A stretch of 64,000 nt of DNA, from contig CAJXDR010000011.1 in NCBI GenBank assembly GCA_913052345.1, positions 1-64,000 of the forward strand, read 5' to 3'. The stretch comes from UBA4421 sp002470275 (GTDB lineage: Bacteria; Pseudomonadota; Gammaproteobacteria; Pseudomonadales; Azotimanducaceae). Made by a program: the position numbers and the translations under genes. The notes beneath the pieces were generated by a model. That model did not search any database. It was not told the DNA's origin and saw nothing but the letters and a program-made list of their open reading frames with translations. This document shows positions 45,415-54,365 of this stretch, piece after piece (position 1 is the stretch's first letter; each line of letters opens with the position of its first letter).

Positions 45415-45948
45415 CTAGCGCTCAAGGGCCAACCGGCGCTGCTGAGCATACGCTTCACGGGGACAAAACCCAGGCTCATGCCCAAATTGCTCCTGGACCC
45501 AGAGCAGAGCTCTCCCCTCATCCAGACTGATATCCCAGCGCTTCCCTTGTGGCTGAGAAACATGCCAAGGCGTATCCCAAAAGACTTCCAGGCCATTGCC
45601 CTCGGGATCATTGAAATAAATGGACAGGGTGTTGCCATGGGACAGCGGTGCTACGCTGATCCCGTCAAGGTCCATCAACACCTCATGAAGTCGCTGAATG
45701 TCCTTAAAACAATCCGTTCTGAAGGCAAAGTGATTCACCGAATTTGAGGGAGCACTGTCTCGACGCACTGGAACCATTGCCAGCTGGTGGTGTTCGTCCG
45801 CATCCTGGCTCAAAAAAATAATGTCCGGTGCGCCGTGATCAAGCGGGCCGCGATCAACGACCTGGAAGCCCAGAACCCCCGTGTAGAATGCCAACATGCT
45901 CGCTTCCTCTTGAACGTACAGTACGGCGTGAGACCATCCAAGCTTCAT
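45415..45948 (-). CDS. VOC-family protein, possible extradiol dioxygenase or isomerase
   Basis: A 177-residue vicinal-oxygen-chelate protein. Metal ligands of the family are recognisable: His in LGWSHAVLY, His in VNHFAFRT and Glu in GNGLEVFWDT. The start at 45948 is chosen because the earlier part of the frame (to 46188) precedes the VOC fold and is not protein-like. Pairing with an aromatic hydroxylase hints at ring cleavage or maleylpyruvate-type isomerisation. Glyoxalase or resistance proteins share the same fold. Confidence 0.8.
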   Translation of the reverse strand: MKLGWSHAVLYVQEEASMLAFYTGVLGFQVVDRGPLDHGAPDIIFLSQDADEHHQLAMVPVRRDSAPSNSVNHFAFRTDCFKDIQRLHEVLMDLDGISVAPLSHGNTLSIYFNDPEGNGLEVFWDTPWHVSQPQGKRWDISLDEGRALLWVQEQFGHEPGFCPREAYAQQRRLALER

Positions 45949-46155
45949 GCTGTTATCCTCGTTAGTGACATTCTTGCTAGGAATAATACCCCAATCCCCG
46001 ATGAACCCTCTTATGCAGACCGGCCACGGGAACTTTCCAAATTCGGTTTGTCTGGCTACCCTCGTGACGCCGCAATACCCTTTGAGCCTCAACAGGACCT
46101 TGGGCCTGCAGGTTCTGGATAATAAAAATGCCGGTCGGTCTAGGAGGCCAACGTT

Positions 46156-48108
46156 TTGACCACAGCCATCAAAGATCTCTTCGCTCAAGCGGAAGCCTTG
46201 CTGCGGCAGCGAGACATCGACGCCGCAGAAAAACTGCTTTCGGACATTTTAAGCGAAGACCCCAAGGAGCCCAATAGCCTGCGCCTGCTCGGCGTCATAC
46301 GGCTCGGTCAGGGCAGGCCCGAGGAGGCCATCTCGCTGCTTGCTGACGCGGTGAACGCGGCCCCTGACTTTCATCGGGCGAACTTGGACTATGCGCGCGC
46401 GCTCTTCGAAGGGCAGCAAAGTCAGCAGGCGAGCCACATTTTAGAGCCGCTGTGCCCCGTGTTGCACAATGCAGAAGCTTGGCAGCTGCTCGGCAACGTC
46501 CGAATCGAGCTAGGCGATCCTGAGCAGGGACGCGCGGCTTTCAGAAAGGCGGCAGAAGTGGATCCGCTACGCACGCGCATCGCTCAAGGCGTGCGCTCTC
46601 TGTCTCAGGGGCGGGGTCGGGATGCAGAGGCTGCATTCAGGGGAGTGCTGAAGGAAAACCCAGATCATGTACATGCCTTAATCGGCCTGGCCACCATTGC
46701 CATGGACGCGGGCGCTGTCGGGGATGCAACGCGACTGCTGAAACACGGTCAGCGCATCTCTCCCCACACCGACGCCCTGTGGCGAGGCCTTGCCCGAGCG
46801 CACAGCGAGCGAGCCGATTACGCCGCCGCCAAACACGCGGCAGAGCGAGCGGTTGCATTAGCCCCGGGCGTGGCAGACTGCTGGACGATGTTGGGCACGG
46901 TCCTAGCCAGCGCCTTGGACCCTGAGGCTGCTCGAGACGCCTTTCGCAAATCACTGGAACTCAAAACCGACCAACCTCGGGTGATGCTGTCTCTGGGCCA
47001 CGTTGAAAAAACGTTAGGCAACCCCCAGGCCAGTGAAGCCGCCTACAGCCGAGCTCTGTCGCACAACCCGCTCCTCGGCGAAGCCATGTGGAGCAAGGCG
47101 GATTTGAAAACCTATCGCTTTGGAGACGATGAAATCCAGGCAATGCTGGCGGCGCTAAAGCACAAAGACACCACCGAGCAGGACCGCGCTGCCTTTCATT
47201 TTGCCTTAGGCAAGGCCTATGAGGATCGTCAAGCTTTCCAGGCCTCCTTTGAGCACTATGGGCAAGGCAACGCCATCAAGGCGAAACATGAACAGTTCCC
47301 GCTGGACGATTTCAACACCCGCGGTGCAGACATTCGCAGGGCGACAGAGCAGATGCAGCCGCCGGCGAAGCCCACGGGAGCGGTGACCGTTCCGATCTTT
47401 ATTCTGGGTATGCCCAGGGCAGGATCTACCCTCTTGGAACAAATTCTGGCCTCCCATTCGGCCGTTGAAGGCACCATGGAGTTACCGCATATCCTGAACT
47501 ACAGCCGGGAAATTGATGCTGGGCCACATGGCTATCCTGGTGCTTTGACGGTTCAGTCCGACGATCATTGGCACGCCTTAGGCCATCGCTACCTTGAGGA
47601 GACCCGCGCCTTCCGTGGCAACAAGCCATTTTTCATCGACAAAATGCCCAATAATTTCCCGCACATTGGGCTTGTGGCCAAAATGCTGCCCCAAGCGGTC
47701 TTTGTCGACGCTCGCAGGGACCCCATGGACTGCTGCTTTTCCGTCTTTAAGCAAAACTTTGCCCGCGGACAAACCTTTAGCTACGACCTAGACGTTCTTG
47801 CCGGCTACTACAAAAGTTACATCACGATGATCGAACACTGGCAGCGGGTATTGCCCCAGCGCGTTCTGAGCGTTCGCTATGAGGACGTTGTGGCCGACCT
47901 TGAAGGCCAGGTTCGCCGCCTCCTGAGCCATTGCGGGCTAGAGTTCGAGGCAGCGTGCATTACGTTTCACCAAACCAAGCGGGCCGTGCGCACCGCCAGC
48001 GCACAGCAGGTAAGGCAACCCATATACGCCAGCGGCGTGGGCCATTGGCGACATTACGAGCCATGGCTTGAGCCCCTAAAGACCGCCCTAGCGGGGCTAA
48101 AAGCTTAG
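46156..48108 (+). CDS. TPR-repeat sulfotransferase fusion
   Basis: A 650-residue protein. About ten TPR-like repeats fill residues 1-400 (for example EAISLLADAVNAAPDFHRAN). A sulfotransferase domain follows at about 412-640, with the PAPS 5'-phosphate loop FILGMPRAGSTLLEQILASH and the 3'-phosphate region DARRDPMDCCFSVFKQNF. It would transfer sulfate from PAPS to a peptide, glycan or small molecule held by the repeats. The start is TTG at 46156 after TAGGAGG. There is no signal peptide. The gene is alone, with the VOC gene divergent. Confidence 0.88.
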   Translation: MTTAIKDLFAQAEALLRQRDIDAAEKLLSDILSEDPKEPNSLRLLGVIRLGQGRPEEAISLLADAVNAAPDFHRANLDYARALFEGQQSQQASHILEPLCPVLHNAEAWQLLGNVRIELGDPEQGRAAFRKAAEVDPLRTRIAQGVRSLSQGRGRDAEAAFRGVLKENPDHVHALIGLATIAMDAGAVGDATRLLKHGQRISPHTDALWRGLARAHSERADYAAAKHAAERAVALAPGVADCWTMLGTVLASALDPEAARDAFRKSLELKTDQPRVMLSLGHVEKTLGNPQASEAAYSRALSHNPLLGEAMWSKADLKTYRFGDDEIQAMLAALKHKDTTEQDRAAFHFALGKAYEDRQAFQASFEHYGQGNAIKAKHEQFPLDDFNTRGADIRRATEQMQPPAKPTGAVTVPIFILGMPRAGSTLLEQILASHSAVEGTMELPHILNYSREIDAGPHGYPGALTVQSDDHWHALGHRYLEETRAFRGNKPFFIDKMPNNFPHIGLVAKMLPQAVFVDARRDPMDCCFSVFKQNFARGQTFSYDLDVLAGYYKSYITMIEHWQRVLPQRVLSVRYEDVVADLEGQVRRLLSHCGLEFEAACITFHQTKRAVRTASAQQVRQPIYASGVGHWRHYEPWLEPLKTALAGLKA

Positions 48109-48247
48109 GCCTCGAAGCTTAGGGGCTCGACGCACCAGACGAGCTAAAATTTCATGCCCCACGAAAACATAACCCCAGCCGGCCCAGGGATTGAGCCTTT
48201 CCCCAACTTATGTTTCCCTATGACTACGGAAAAGGGAGAGAATTTCT

Positions 48248-50641
48248 GTGAACGCTAATAAAAATACCGATACACCAAAACTACGTCCGTCTGCTGGAAC
48301 CCAAAAAACGCCGATGCTTAAACGAACCGCCTTGGCTAGCGCCATTGCCTTGGCCTCAGGGACACTGCCGGGCATCGTGATAGCCTCAGAGGCACCCGCT
48401 GCGAGTATCGAGGAGGTGGTGGTCACCGCCACCCGAAGAGCCAACAACCTGCAGGATGTGCCGTTATCCATACAGGCCTTTACCGAGGACCAGATTGAAA
48501 ACCTGGGCATTTCTCGCTTTGAAGACTTTGCCAACCTCAGCCCCTCAATTTCTTATATCAGCGCGGGGCCGGGTACTCAGATGATGTTCATCCGAGGCAT
48601 TGCGGATGGAAGCAACCCCAACCGTACCCATACCGCGACCGCGACCATGTACCTGGATGAGGCGCCGCTAACCTACTCGGGCGGCATCGCGGATTTACAC
48701 AGCTACGACATCGAGCGGATCGAGATTCTTAACGGTCCTCAGGGAACTTACTATGGTGCGAGTGCAACGTCTGGCACGGTTCGCATCATCACCAACAAGC
48801 CTGATCCCACGAAATACGAATCTGGCATTGATGTTTCCGTCGGTCGCATAGACGACGCGGACGGCGTCAGCACCCTCGAGGGATTTGTGAATATCCCCCT
48901 AGTAGAGGGTATGTCGGCGCTGAGGCTGGTGGGCTGGTACGACAAGTCCGACGGTTTCGTAGACAACGTGGCGGTATCGAGGACCTATAGCAATGGCGCA
49001 AGGGCATCCAACGCCGCCTTCGCGCGGGACGCCTATAACGAAGAAGAAACCCAGGGTTTTCGAGCCACCTTGCGGTCCTCCTTGGGGGAGCGCTGGGACG
49101 GCACGCTCAGTGGTTTCTATCAGAAGAGCGAAACCCAGGGTGCCTGGGACCATGATCCAACACGCTACGAAGACCTCCAGGTCGCGCGCTTCGGACCTGA
49201 ATCCGGCGAGACCACCTACAGCCAAATTGCCCTTAGCCTGGAGGGCGATCTGGGGTTCGGTGAACTGGTCTACTCCGGGTCTTACTTTGATCGGGGCAGT
49301 GAGTCCACATCAGACTACTCGGATTATGTGGAGTACGCTTCCTTCTCAACCTGGATTCAGCAGTTTGCCTGTGATGACTACTACTGGTATGGCAACGTCG
49401 CCTGCAACGACCCCAGCATGTACTTCCAGGGCGACTATCAGGCCGAGCGGATTTCCCATGAAGTCCGCCTAAATTCAACCAGCGAAGGTCCACTAAGCTG
49501 GATCGCAGGCGCGTATTACGAAAAGAATGAAAGCGACAACTTCATTTTTTGGAATATGCCCGGCATTCAGCATGAAGGCGGCCCCGGCGCCTACTACATT
49601 GCTTCCTACGGCGGCGAACCGCTGCCTAACGAATGGTGGAGCTCTGAGTGGGAATCTGAGTGGGAGCAGATGGCGCTCTTCGGAGAAGTGACCTACGACC
49701 TCACGGATCGCTGGACCGCCACCCTAGGCGCGCGCGCCTTCGAATCAGAATTTTCAAGTCCAGGCACCGGTTGGGGCGGCTACTTCTATGATGCCAAGGA
49801 TGCCGGTGACGGCAGCAGTGGCAGCACGGACGACGTCATCTACAAGGTAAACCTGACCTATGAGGTCAGTGACAACGTCCTGGCATTCTTCAACTACGCT
49901 GAAGGCTTCCGACCCGGTGGTGGTAACTCTGAAGGAGATACCAATACCAGCGTTCCTGAAACCTACCAGCCGGATGTTCTCGACTCCTACGAGTTAGGTT
50001 GGAAAGCTCAGCTGGCTGACGGCCGGGTGACCTTTAACGGTGCCGTTTACCATATGGAGTGGACGGATTTTCAGACGTCTATTTACGACCTGTTGATCTC
50101 GCCCCTGATTTTCCGAGCCAACGCCGGTAACGCGGAAGTGGATGGCTTCGAGGCAGAGGTTAACGCCATGGTCAATGCCAACCTGGCAATCGGCTTTGCG
50201 GCCACCTACAACCAAAGCGAACTCGCCGAGGACTTCAACTCCACCGTTGACCCTGACGTTGTTTGGGCACCCAAGGGCCGACAGCTGCCCTACGTACCCG
50301 AGTGGCGCTATTCAGCCAATGCGCGCTACAGCTGGTCGCAGTCAGCAGACACCACGGGCTACGCACAGCTGGCCTATTCCTATACGGGAGAGATGTGGAA
50401 CCTGCTGATTACCGAACCCTTCCAGGCAGATGCCACGCCGCAGCTTCAGGAGTCCTATAACATCCTTGATCTGCGTGTGGGTTGGGAACTGGCGAACGGT
50501 CAGTATGGTGTGGAGCTTTATGCCACGAACCTGTTGGACGAGCGCGCTGAAATCTTCATCAATACCGGGAACTACGATTCCCGCGTCACCACCAATCGAC
50601 CGCGCACCCTAGGGTTAAGCCTAAAGGCTCGTTTCGATTGA
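48248..50641 (+). CDS. TonB-dependent outer-membrane receptor
   Basis: A 797-residue receptor. After an N-terminal leader the signal peptide starts around MLKRTALASAIALASG, then TonB-box-like IEEVVVTATRRANNLQDVP, plug motif IERIEILNGPQGTYYGASATSG and a barrel ending LSLKARFD. The start is GTG at 48248 with GGGAGAG upstream, or ATG at 48314. It begins a run of co-directional genes. Its TGA stop overlaps the TTG start of the carboxylesterase, indicating coupled translation. The ligand is unknown, perhaps an ester given its partner. Confidence 0.92.
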   Translation: MNANKNTDTPKLRPSAGTQKTPMLKRTALASAIALASGTLPGIVIASEAPAASIEEVVVTATRRANNLQDVPLSIQAFTEDQIENLGISRFEDFANLSPSISYISAGPGTQMMFIRGIADGSNPNRTHTATATMYLDEAPLTYSGGIADLHSYDIERIEILNGPQGTYYGASATSGTVRIITNKPDPTKYESGIDVSVGRIDDADGVSTLEGFVNIPLVEGMSALRLVGWYDKSDGFVDNVAVSRTYSNGARASNAAFARDAYNEEETQGFRATLRSSLGERWDGTLSGFYQKSETQGAWDHDPTRYEDLQVARFGPESGETTYSQIALSLEGDLGFGELVYSGSYFDRGSESTSDYSDYVEYASFSTWIQQFACDDYYWYGNVACNDPSMYFQGDYQAERISHEVRLNSTSEGPLSWIAGAYYEKNESDNFIFWNMPGIQHEGGPGAYYIASYGGEPLPNEWWSSEWESEWEQMALFGEVTYDLTDRWTATLGARAFESEFSSPGTGWGGYFYDAKDAGDGSSGSTDDVIYKVNLTYEVSDNVLAFFNYAEGFRPGGGNSEGDTNTSVPETYQPDVLDSYELGWKAQLADGRVTFNGAVYHMEWTDFQTSIYDLLISPLIFRANAGNAEVDGFEAEVNAMVNANLAIGFAATYNQSELAEDFNSTVDPDVVWAPKGRQLPYVPEWRYSANARYSWSQSADTTGYAQLAYSYTGEMWNLLITEPFQADATPQLQESYNILDLRVGWELANGQYGVELYATNLLDERAEIFINTGNYDSRVTTNRPRTLGLSLKARFD

Positions 50642-52191
50642 TAAAGCGCTACCCACGGTGGGTTGCAGTCATCCTCTTGGGTTGTCTGCCCCACCTGGCG
50701 CTTAGCCAATCTATCGGCCTCACGGCCGAAACAGTCCAGACCCGCAACGGCCCGGATGTCCTGCAGTACCGAGGCATCCGCTACGCCCTGCCGCCTACGG
50801 GCAGCCATCGCTGGACCCCTCCTCGGGCTATCGCTGAAATTGCCCAACTGGGCGATTGGCCTCCGGCCTGCATGCAGGACCAAGGTAATACTGAGTGGTA
50901 CGCCATGGTGGCTGCTGGTGTGGGAGGCGACCCCAGCCTGGTCCCTCAAACTCCTGAGGTGAGCGAAGACTGCCTGTTTCTGAACATCTGGACTCCGGCG
51001 ACCCCTAGCGAAGACCCGCTGCCGGTCATGGTTTGGATTCATGGCGGAGGCAATGAGGGCGGCTGGTCCTTTGAACCCGACTACCGAGGGCACGAGCTGG
51101 CCGCTAAGGGCGTAGTGGTCGTCTCCATTGCTTATCGCCTGGGCATCTTTGGCTTCCTAGCGCACCCCCAGCTCACCAAAGAGTCCGTTCACAGCAGTTC
51201 GGGCAACTATGGGCTGCTAGATCAAATCGAGGCCCTCGGGTGGGTGAAACGTCATATTCAGTCGGTGGGGGGAGACTCGAGCAACATCACAATATTCGGT
51301 GAGTCGGCCGGGGCAGGCAACATCGGCTACCTGCTGGCGACGCCCATGGCGGACGGACTGTTTCATAAGGCGATCATGCAGAGTGGCGGCTGGGCGATGA
51401 CTCAGCAACGCACCCTGGCAGATGATGAGCAGGAGGGCCTTGCGCTTACCCAAAAAGCGGGCATCACCCTGCAGGAGATGCGTCAGCTGCCCGGCGCAGC
51501 CTTACTGCGCCTGCAGCAAGAACGCTATGAACGGGGCTATGACGACCCCCCTATTGATCAATGGTTGCTGGCCCAAGCGCCGGCAGAACTCATGAAGAGA
51601 GACTCGCTCCCCCAGCGCCCTGTTTTGCTGGGCACCAATGCCGACGAAGCCCTCATGTACATAGAAGCCCCCACGCCCCAGGATTGGGCCGATGCTGTCG
51701 AGCCTTATTCCCCAGAAACTCGGGCCTGGCTGGACCAAGGGTTGGGAGGCCTGACCCTGCGGCAACGGCTAAATGCCTTGGGGTCAGCAATCAGCTACCA
51801 ATGCCCGACCTTGGCGACAGCGGACGCGCTGTATCGGGCGGGCAGTTCGGCCTACGTCTATCGCTTTGATCGGGTCCGATCAAGTGCTCAAGCCATTGGT
51901 GCCTACCATGGCGCAGAGATACCCTACGTCTTTGGCACCCACGACCGTTGGCTCACCACGGAGACCCAGGACTGGGCGTTAACCCAATCCATAATGGACA
52001 TGTGGGTTGCCTTTGCCCAAGTCGGCGCGCCAGCCCCGACCGCGACCTGGCCGCGATGGGATGAGGATGCTCTAGCCTTATCCTTAAATGCGATGTTGGC
52101 GGTATTCCCCGTGGATACCACCCTTTGCTCAAAGCTGGGTTTCGACATTAATGAGCGCCGCTTACCTGTGTCGTCCGCCCTCGTCGAGTAG
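50638..52191 (+). CDS. Exported type-B carboxylesterase
   Basis: A 517-residue carboxylesterase/lipase-type enzyme with signal peptide MIKRYPRWVAVILLGCLPHLALS. EDCLFLNIWTP and the nucleophile elbow GESAGAGN (canonical GESAGG) are present, with an oxyanion loop HGGGNEGG. The TTG start lies inside the receptor stop codon. Exported and coupled to a TonB receptor, it probably hydrolyses an ester brought across the outer membrane. An 80-base gap with a Fur-like site follows. Confidence 0.9.
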   Translation: MIKRYPRWVAVILLGCLPHLALSQSIGLTAETVQTRNGPDVLQYRGIRYALPPTGSHRWTPPRAIAEIAQLGDWPPACMQDQGNTEWYAMVAAGVGGDPSLVPQTPEVSEDCLFLNIWTPATPSEDPLPVMVWIHGGGNEGGWSFEPDYRGHELAAKGVVVVSIAYRLGIFGFLAHPQLTKESVHSSSGNYGLLDQIEALGWVKRHIQSVGGDSSNITIFGESAGAGNIGYLLATPMADGLFHKAIMQSGGWAMTQQRTLADDEQEGLALTQKAGITLQEMRQLPGAALLRLQQERYERGYDDPPIDQWLLAQAPAELMKRDSLPQRPVLLGTNADEALMYIEAPTPQDWADAVEPYSPETRAWLDQGLGGLTLRQRLNALGSAISYQCPTLATADALYRAGSSAYVYRFDRVRSSAQAIGAYHGAEIPYVFGTHDRWLTTETQDWALTQSIMDMWVAFAQVGAPAPTATWPRWDEDALALSLNAMLAVFPVDTTLCSKLGFDINERRLPVSSALVE

Positions 52192-52204
52192 CTCAAAGCC
52201 CGAG

Positions 52205-52223
52205 TTTAATGATTGTCATTATT
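52205..52223. promoter_or_regulatory. Fur-box-like site before the GST gene
   Basis: TTTAATGATTGTCATTATT matches the Fur consensus at 14 of 19 positions by my count, with AATGA / TCATT arms. It lies 49 bases before the GST start in the only real gap of the cluster. The surrounding sequence is AT-rich, so an internal promoter is likely here. Confidence 0.5.
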
Positions 52224-52271
52224 TTTTGAGCATGATAATTTTGAGGTCGTTTCACTTATCGGGACAACCCC

Positions 52272-53300
52272 ATGGCCAGCACTCTTCCCCTGAGGTTCAA
52301 AGGCGCTCCAGGTTCGCCCTATACCCGAAAAATGCTGGCCTATCTTCGTTATCGCCACATTCCCTATGAGCTGCTGATTGGCGATCAAGACCGCGACCTG
52401 GGCCTGCCCAAGGCCAAGGTGCATCTGCTGCCCACTTTCTATCTCCCCAATGCAGACGGCGATATCGAGGCCGTCGTAGACTCCACGCCGCTAATCCGAC
52501 GGTTTGAAAAGGAATTCAGCGGCAAGGCCACCCTGCCCCCGAATCCGGTTCTCGATTTCTTGAACTATCTGATCGAAGACTACGGGGACGAATGGCTCAC
52601 AAAGCCGATGTTCCACTATCGCTGGCGATATCAGGCTGACATTGACATGGCGGCGACAATCTTGCCCCGATGGACGCATATTCAAGCGACCCAAGCCCAA
52701 CTCGAGGCGCAGAGCGCCCACATAGCGGAAAGACAGATCTCTCGTCTGCACGTGGTGGGTTCTAACGAGGTGACGGCTCCGGTCATCGAGGCCAGCTATC
52801 GACGGTTTTTGGAGATCTTGGATGCCCTCATCCAGCGTCAGGGCTTCGTATTGGGTAGCCGGCCCGCTTCTGCTGACTTCGCGCTCTATGCACAGCTGAC
52901 CCAGCTGGCAAAATTCGACCCCACACCAGCGGCGCTGTGTTTGAAGGACGCCCCCAGAGTCTATGCCTGGACCGACCTTATGGATGATCTCAGCGGACTC
53001 AGAGCCGATGAGACGGGCTGGATGTCTACCGATGACGTCAAGACATCCCTGGACGAGCTGTTGTCAGAAATAGGGCGTACCTACGCCCCCGCGCTGCTTG
53101 CCAACGCTCGCGCAATTCAGGCCGGGGAGGCAGAGATGCGAACCTCCATTGACGGCCTACCCTGGGAACAGCCTGCCTTTCCCTATCAAGCCAAATGTCT
53201 GCGGTGGATCACTGAGGCGTATCAACGCCTAGGGGACGAGGCCAGAACACAGGTAGATCAGATCCTGACCGGCACGGGTTGCGAACAACTGTTTGTCTGA
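52272..53300 (+). CDS. Glutathione S-transferase-like protein, enlarged
   Basis: A 342-residue protein. The thioredoxin-fold N-terminal domain (FKGAPGSPYTRKMLAYLRY near residue 9, DSTPLIRRFEKEF near 75) and a helical C-terminal domain containing GSRPASADFALYAQL near residue 196 are GST-like. It is over 100 residues longer than typical GSTs, with an extra C-terminal helical part. No catalytic Cys at the usual omega/beta site is clear. A catalytic Ser or Tyr is possible. It stands 6 bases before the MBL frame, in an operon. Confidence 0.8.
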   Translation: MASTLPLRFKGAPGSPYTRKMLAYLRYRHIPYELLIGDQDRDLGLPKAKVHLLPTFYLPNADGDIEAVVDSTPLIRRFEKEFSGKATLPPNPVLDFLNYLIEDYGDEWLTKPMFHYRWRYQADIDMAATILPRWTHIQATQAQLEAQSAHIAERQISRLHVVGSNEVTAPVIEASYRRFLEILDALIQRQGFVLGSRPASADFALYAQLTQLAKFDPTPAALCLKDAPRVYAWTDLMDDLSGLRADETGWMSTDDVKTSLDELLSEIGRTYAPALLANARAIQAGEAEMRTSIDGLPWEQPAFPYQAKCLRWITEAYQRLGDEARTQVDQILTGTGCEQLFV

Positions 53301-53321
53301 GGCGCCTTGGAGGAGGTTTTC

Positions 53322-54365
53322 ATGAGGACATTGATCAACGTCGCCGTCGCCCTCTCGGTTCTGCTGGGCCTCGGCGCATCGGCCCTCTACTACACCGAGG
53401 CGGGTCAGAATTGGCTGCTGAAGCAAGGCGCGATCGCTCAGGTCGGTCGGGCGTTTAAGCCCATTGACGGTCTAAGCGTGCTCGTTTGCGGCAGTGCCTC
53501 ACCCTTGGGCAATGATGTGGCCCGCGCTCAGGCCTGCATCGCCGTGGTAACCCCCGAGCACTTTTTTATCTTTGATGTCGGTGCGCGTGCGCCCCTCAGG
53601 GTGATTCAGGCCCAGCTCCCTCTTGACCGACTGGACGGCGTCTTTTTAACCCACTTTCACTCTGACCACATTACCGGCATAGCCGATATCAACCTTGGGT
53701 CTTGGGTTCAGGGGCGACGTGAGCCGCTAACCATTTATGGACCCACGGGCGTGGCGCGGGTTGTCGCTGGCTTCAACCAAGCCTATGGCTTGGACCGCGG
53801 CTATCGCATCGCCCATCATGGAGAGGCGCTCCTACCTCCCCGTGCAGGCCCCATGCAGGCCCAAGGCTTTGCCAAGCCAGGCACTGTGTGGGCGGATGAC
53901 AAGCTTACGATTCGCGCCTTCACCGTAAGCCACCCGCCAATCGAACCCGCAGTGGGCTATCGCATCGACTATGCGGGACGATCCGTGGTGATTTCTGGAG
54001 ACAGCAACGTCTCGGACAACCTGTTCGAGGTGGCAGAGGGCGCTGATTTGGTGCTTCATGATGCCCTATCACGCCCCTTGCTCGATCAGATGATCGCCTT
54101 GGGGAGTGAGTTGGATGTCCCCTTCGGGCCGCAGTTAATGACAGACATCATCGACTATCACGCGGACACCCTGAGCCTAGCCCAGCGCGCGCAAACCGCG
54201 AACATTGGCCAACTGGCTCTTTATCACCTGGTCCCTGCTCCTGAGAGCGCCCTTGCGAAACGCATTTTCAGGCGTGGACTGCCCGAAAACATTCTTTTGA
54301 CCGTTGATCTCCAGCGCTTTGACCTCCCTGCACACTCCGATGTTGTGGAGATCAGTGGTCCGTGA
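53322..54365 (+). CDS. MBL-fold metallohydrolase, exported or anchored
   Basis: A 347-residue metallo-beta-lactamase-fold protein. The metal signature LTHFHSDHITG is near residue 112, with later ligands in SGDSNVSD and LYHLVP. An N-terminal hydrophobic segment (INVAVALSVLLGLGASALYY) suggests membrane anchor or export. The layout resembles the arylsulfatase/RNase Z-like MBL group. AGGAGG precedes the ATG at 53322. The TGA overlaps the next gene GTG, so translation is coupled. Confidence 0.85.
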   Translation: MRTLINVAVALSVLLGLGASALYYTEAGQNWLLKQGAIAQVGRAFKPIDGLSVLVCGSASPLGNDVARAQACIAVVTPEHFFIFDVGARAPLRVIQAQLPLDRLDGVFLTHFHSDHITGIADINLGSWVQGRREPLTIYGPTGVARVVAGFNQAYGLDRGYRIAHHGEALLPPRAGPMQAQGFAKPGTVWADDKLTIRAFTVSHPPIEPAVGYRIDYAGRSVVISGDSNVSDNLFEVAEGADLVLHDALSRPLLDQMIALGSELDVPFGPQLMTDIIDYHADTLSLAQRAQTANIGQLALYHLVPAPESALAKRIFRRGLPENILLTVDLQRFDLPAHSDVVEISGP

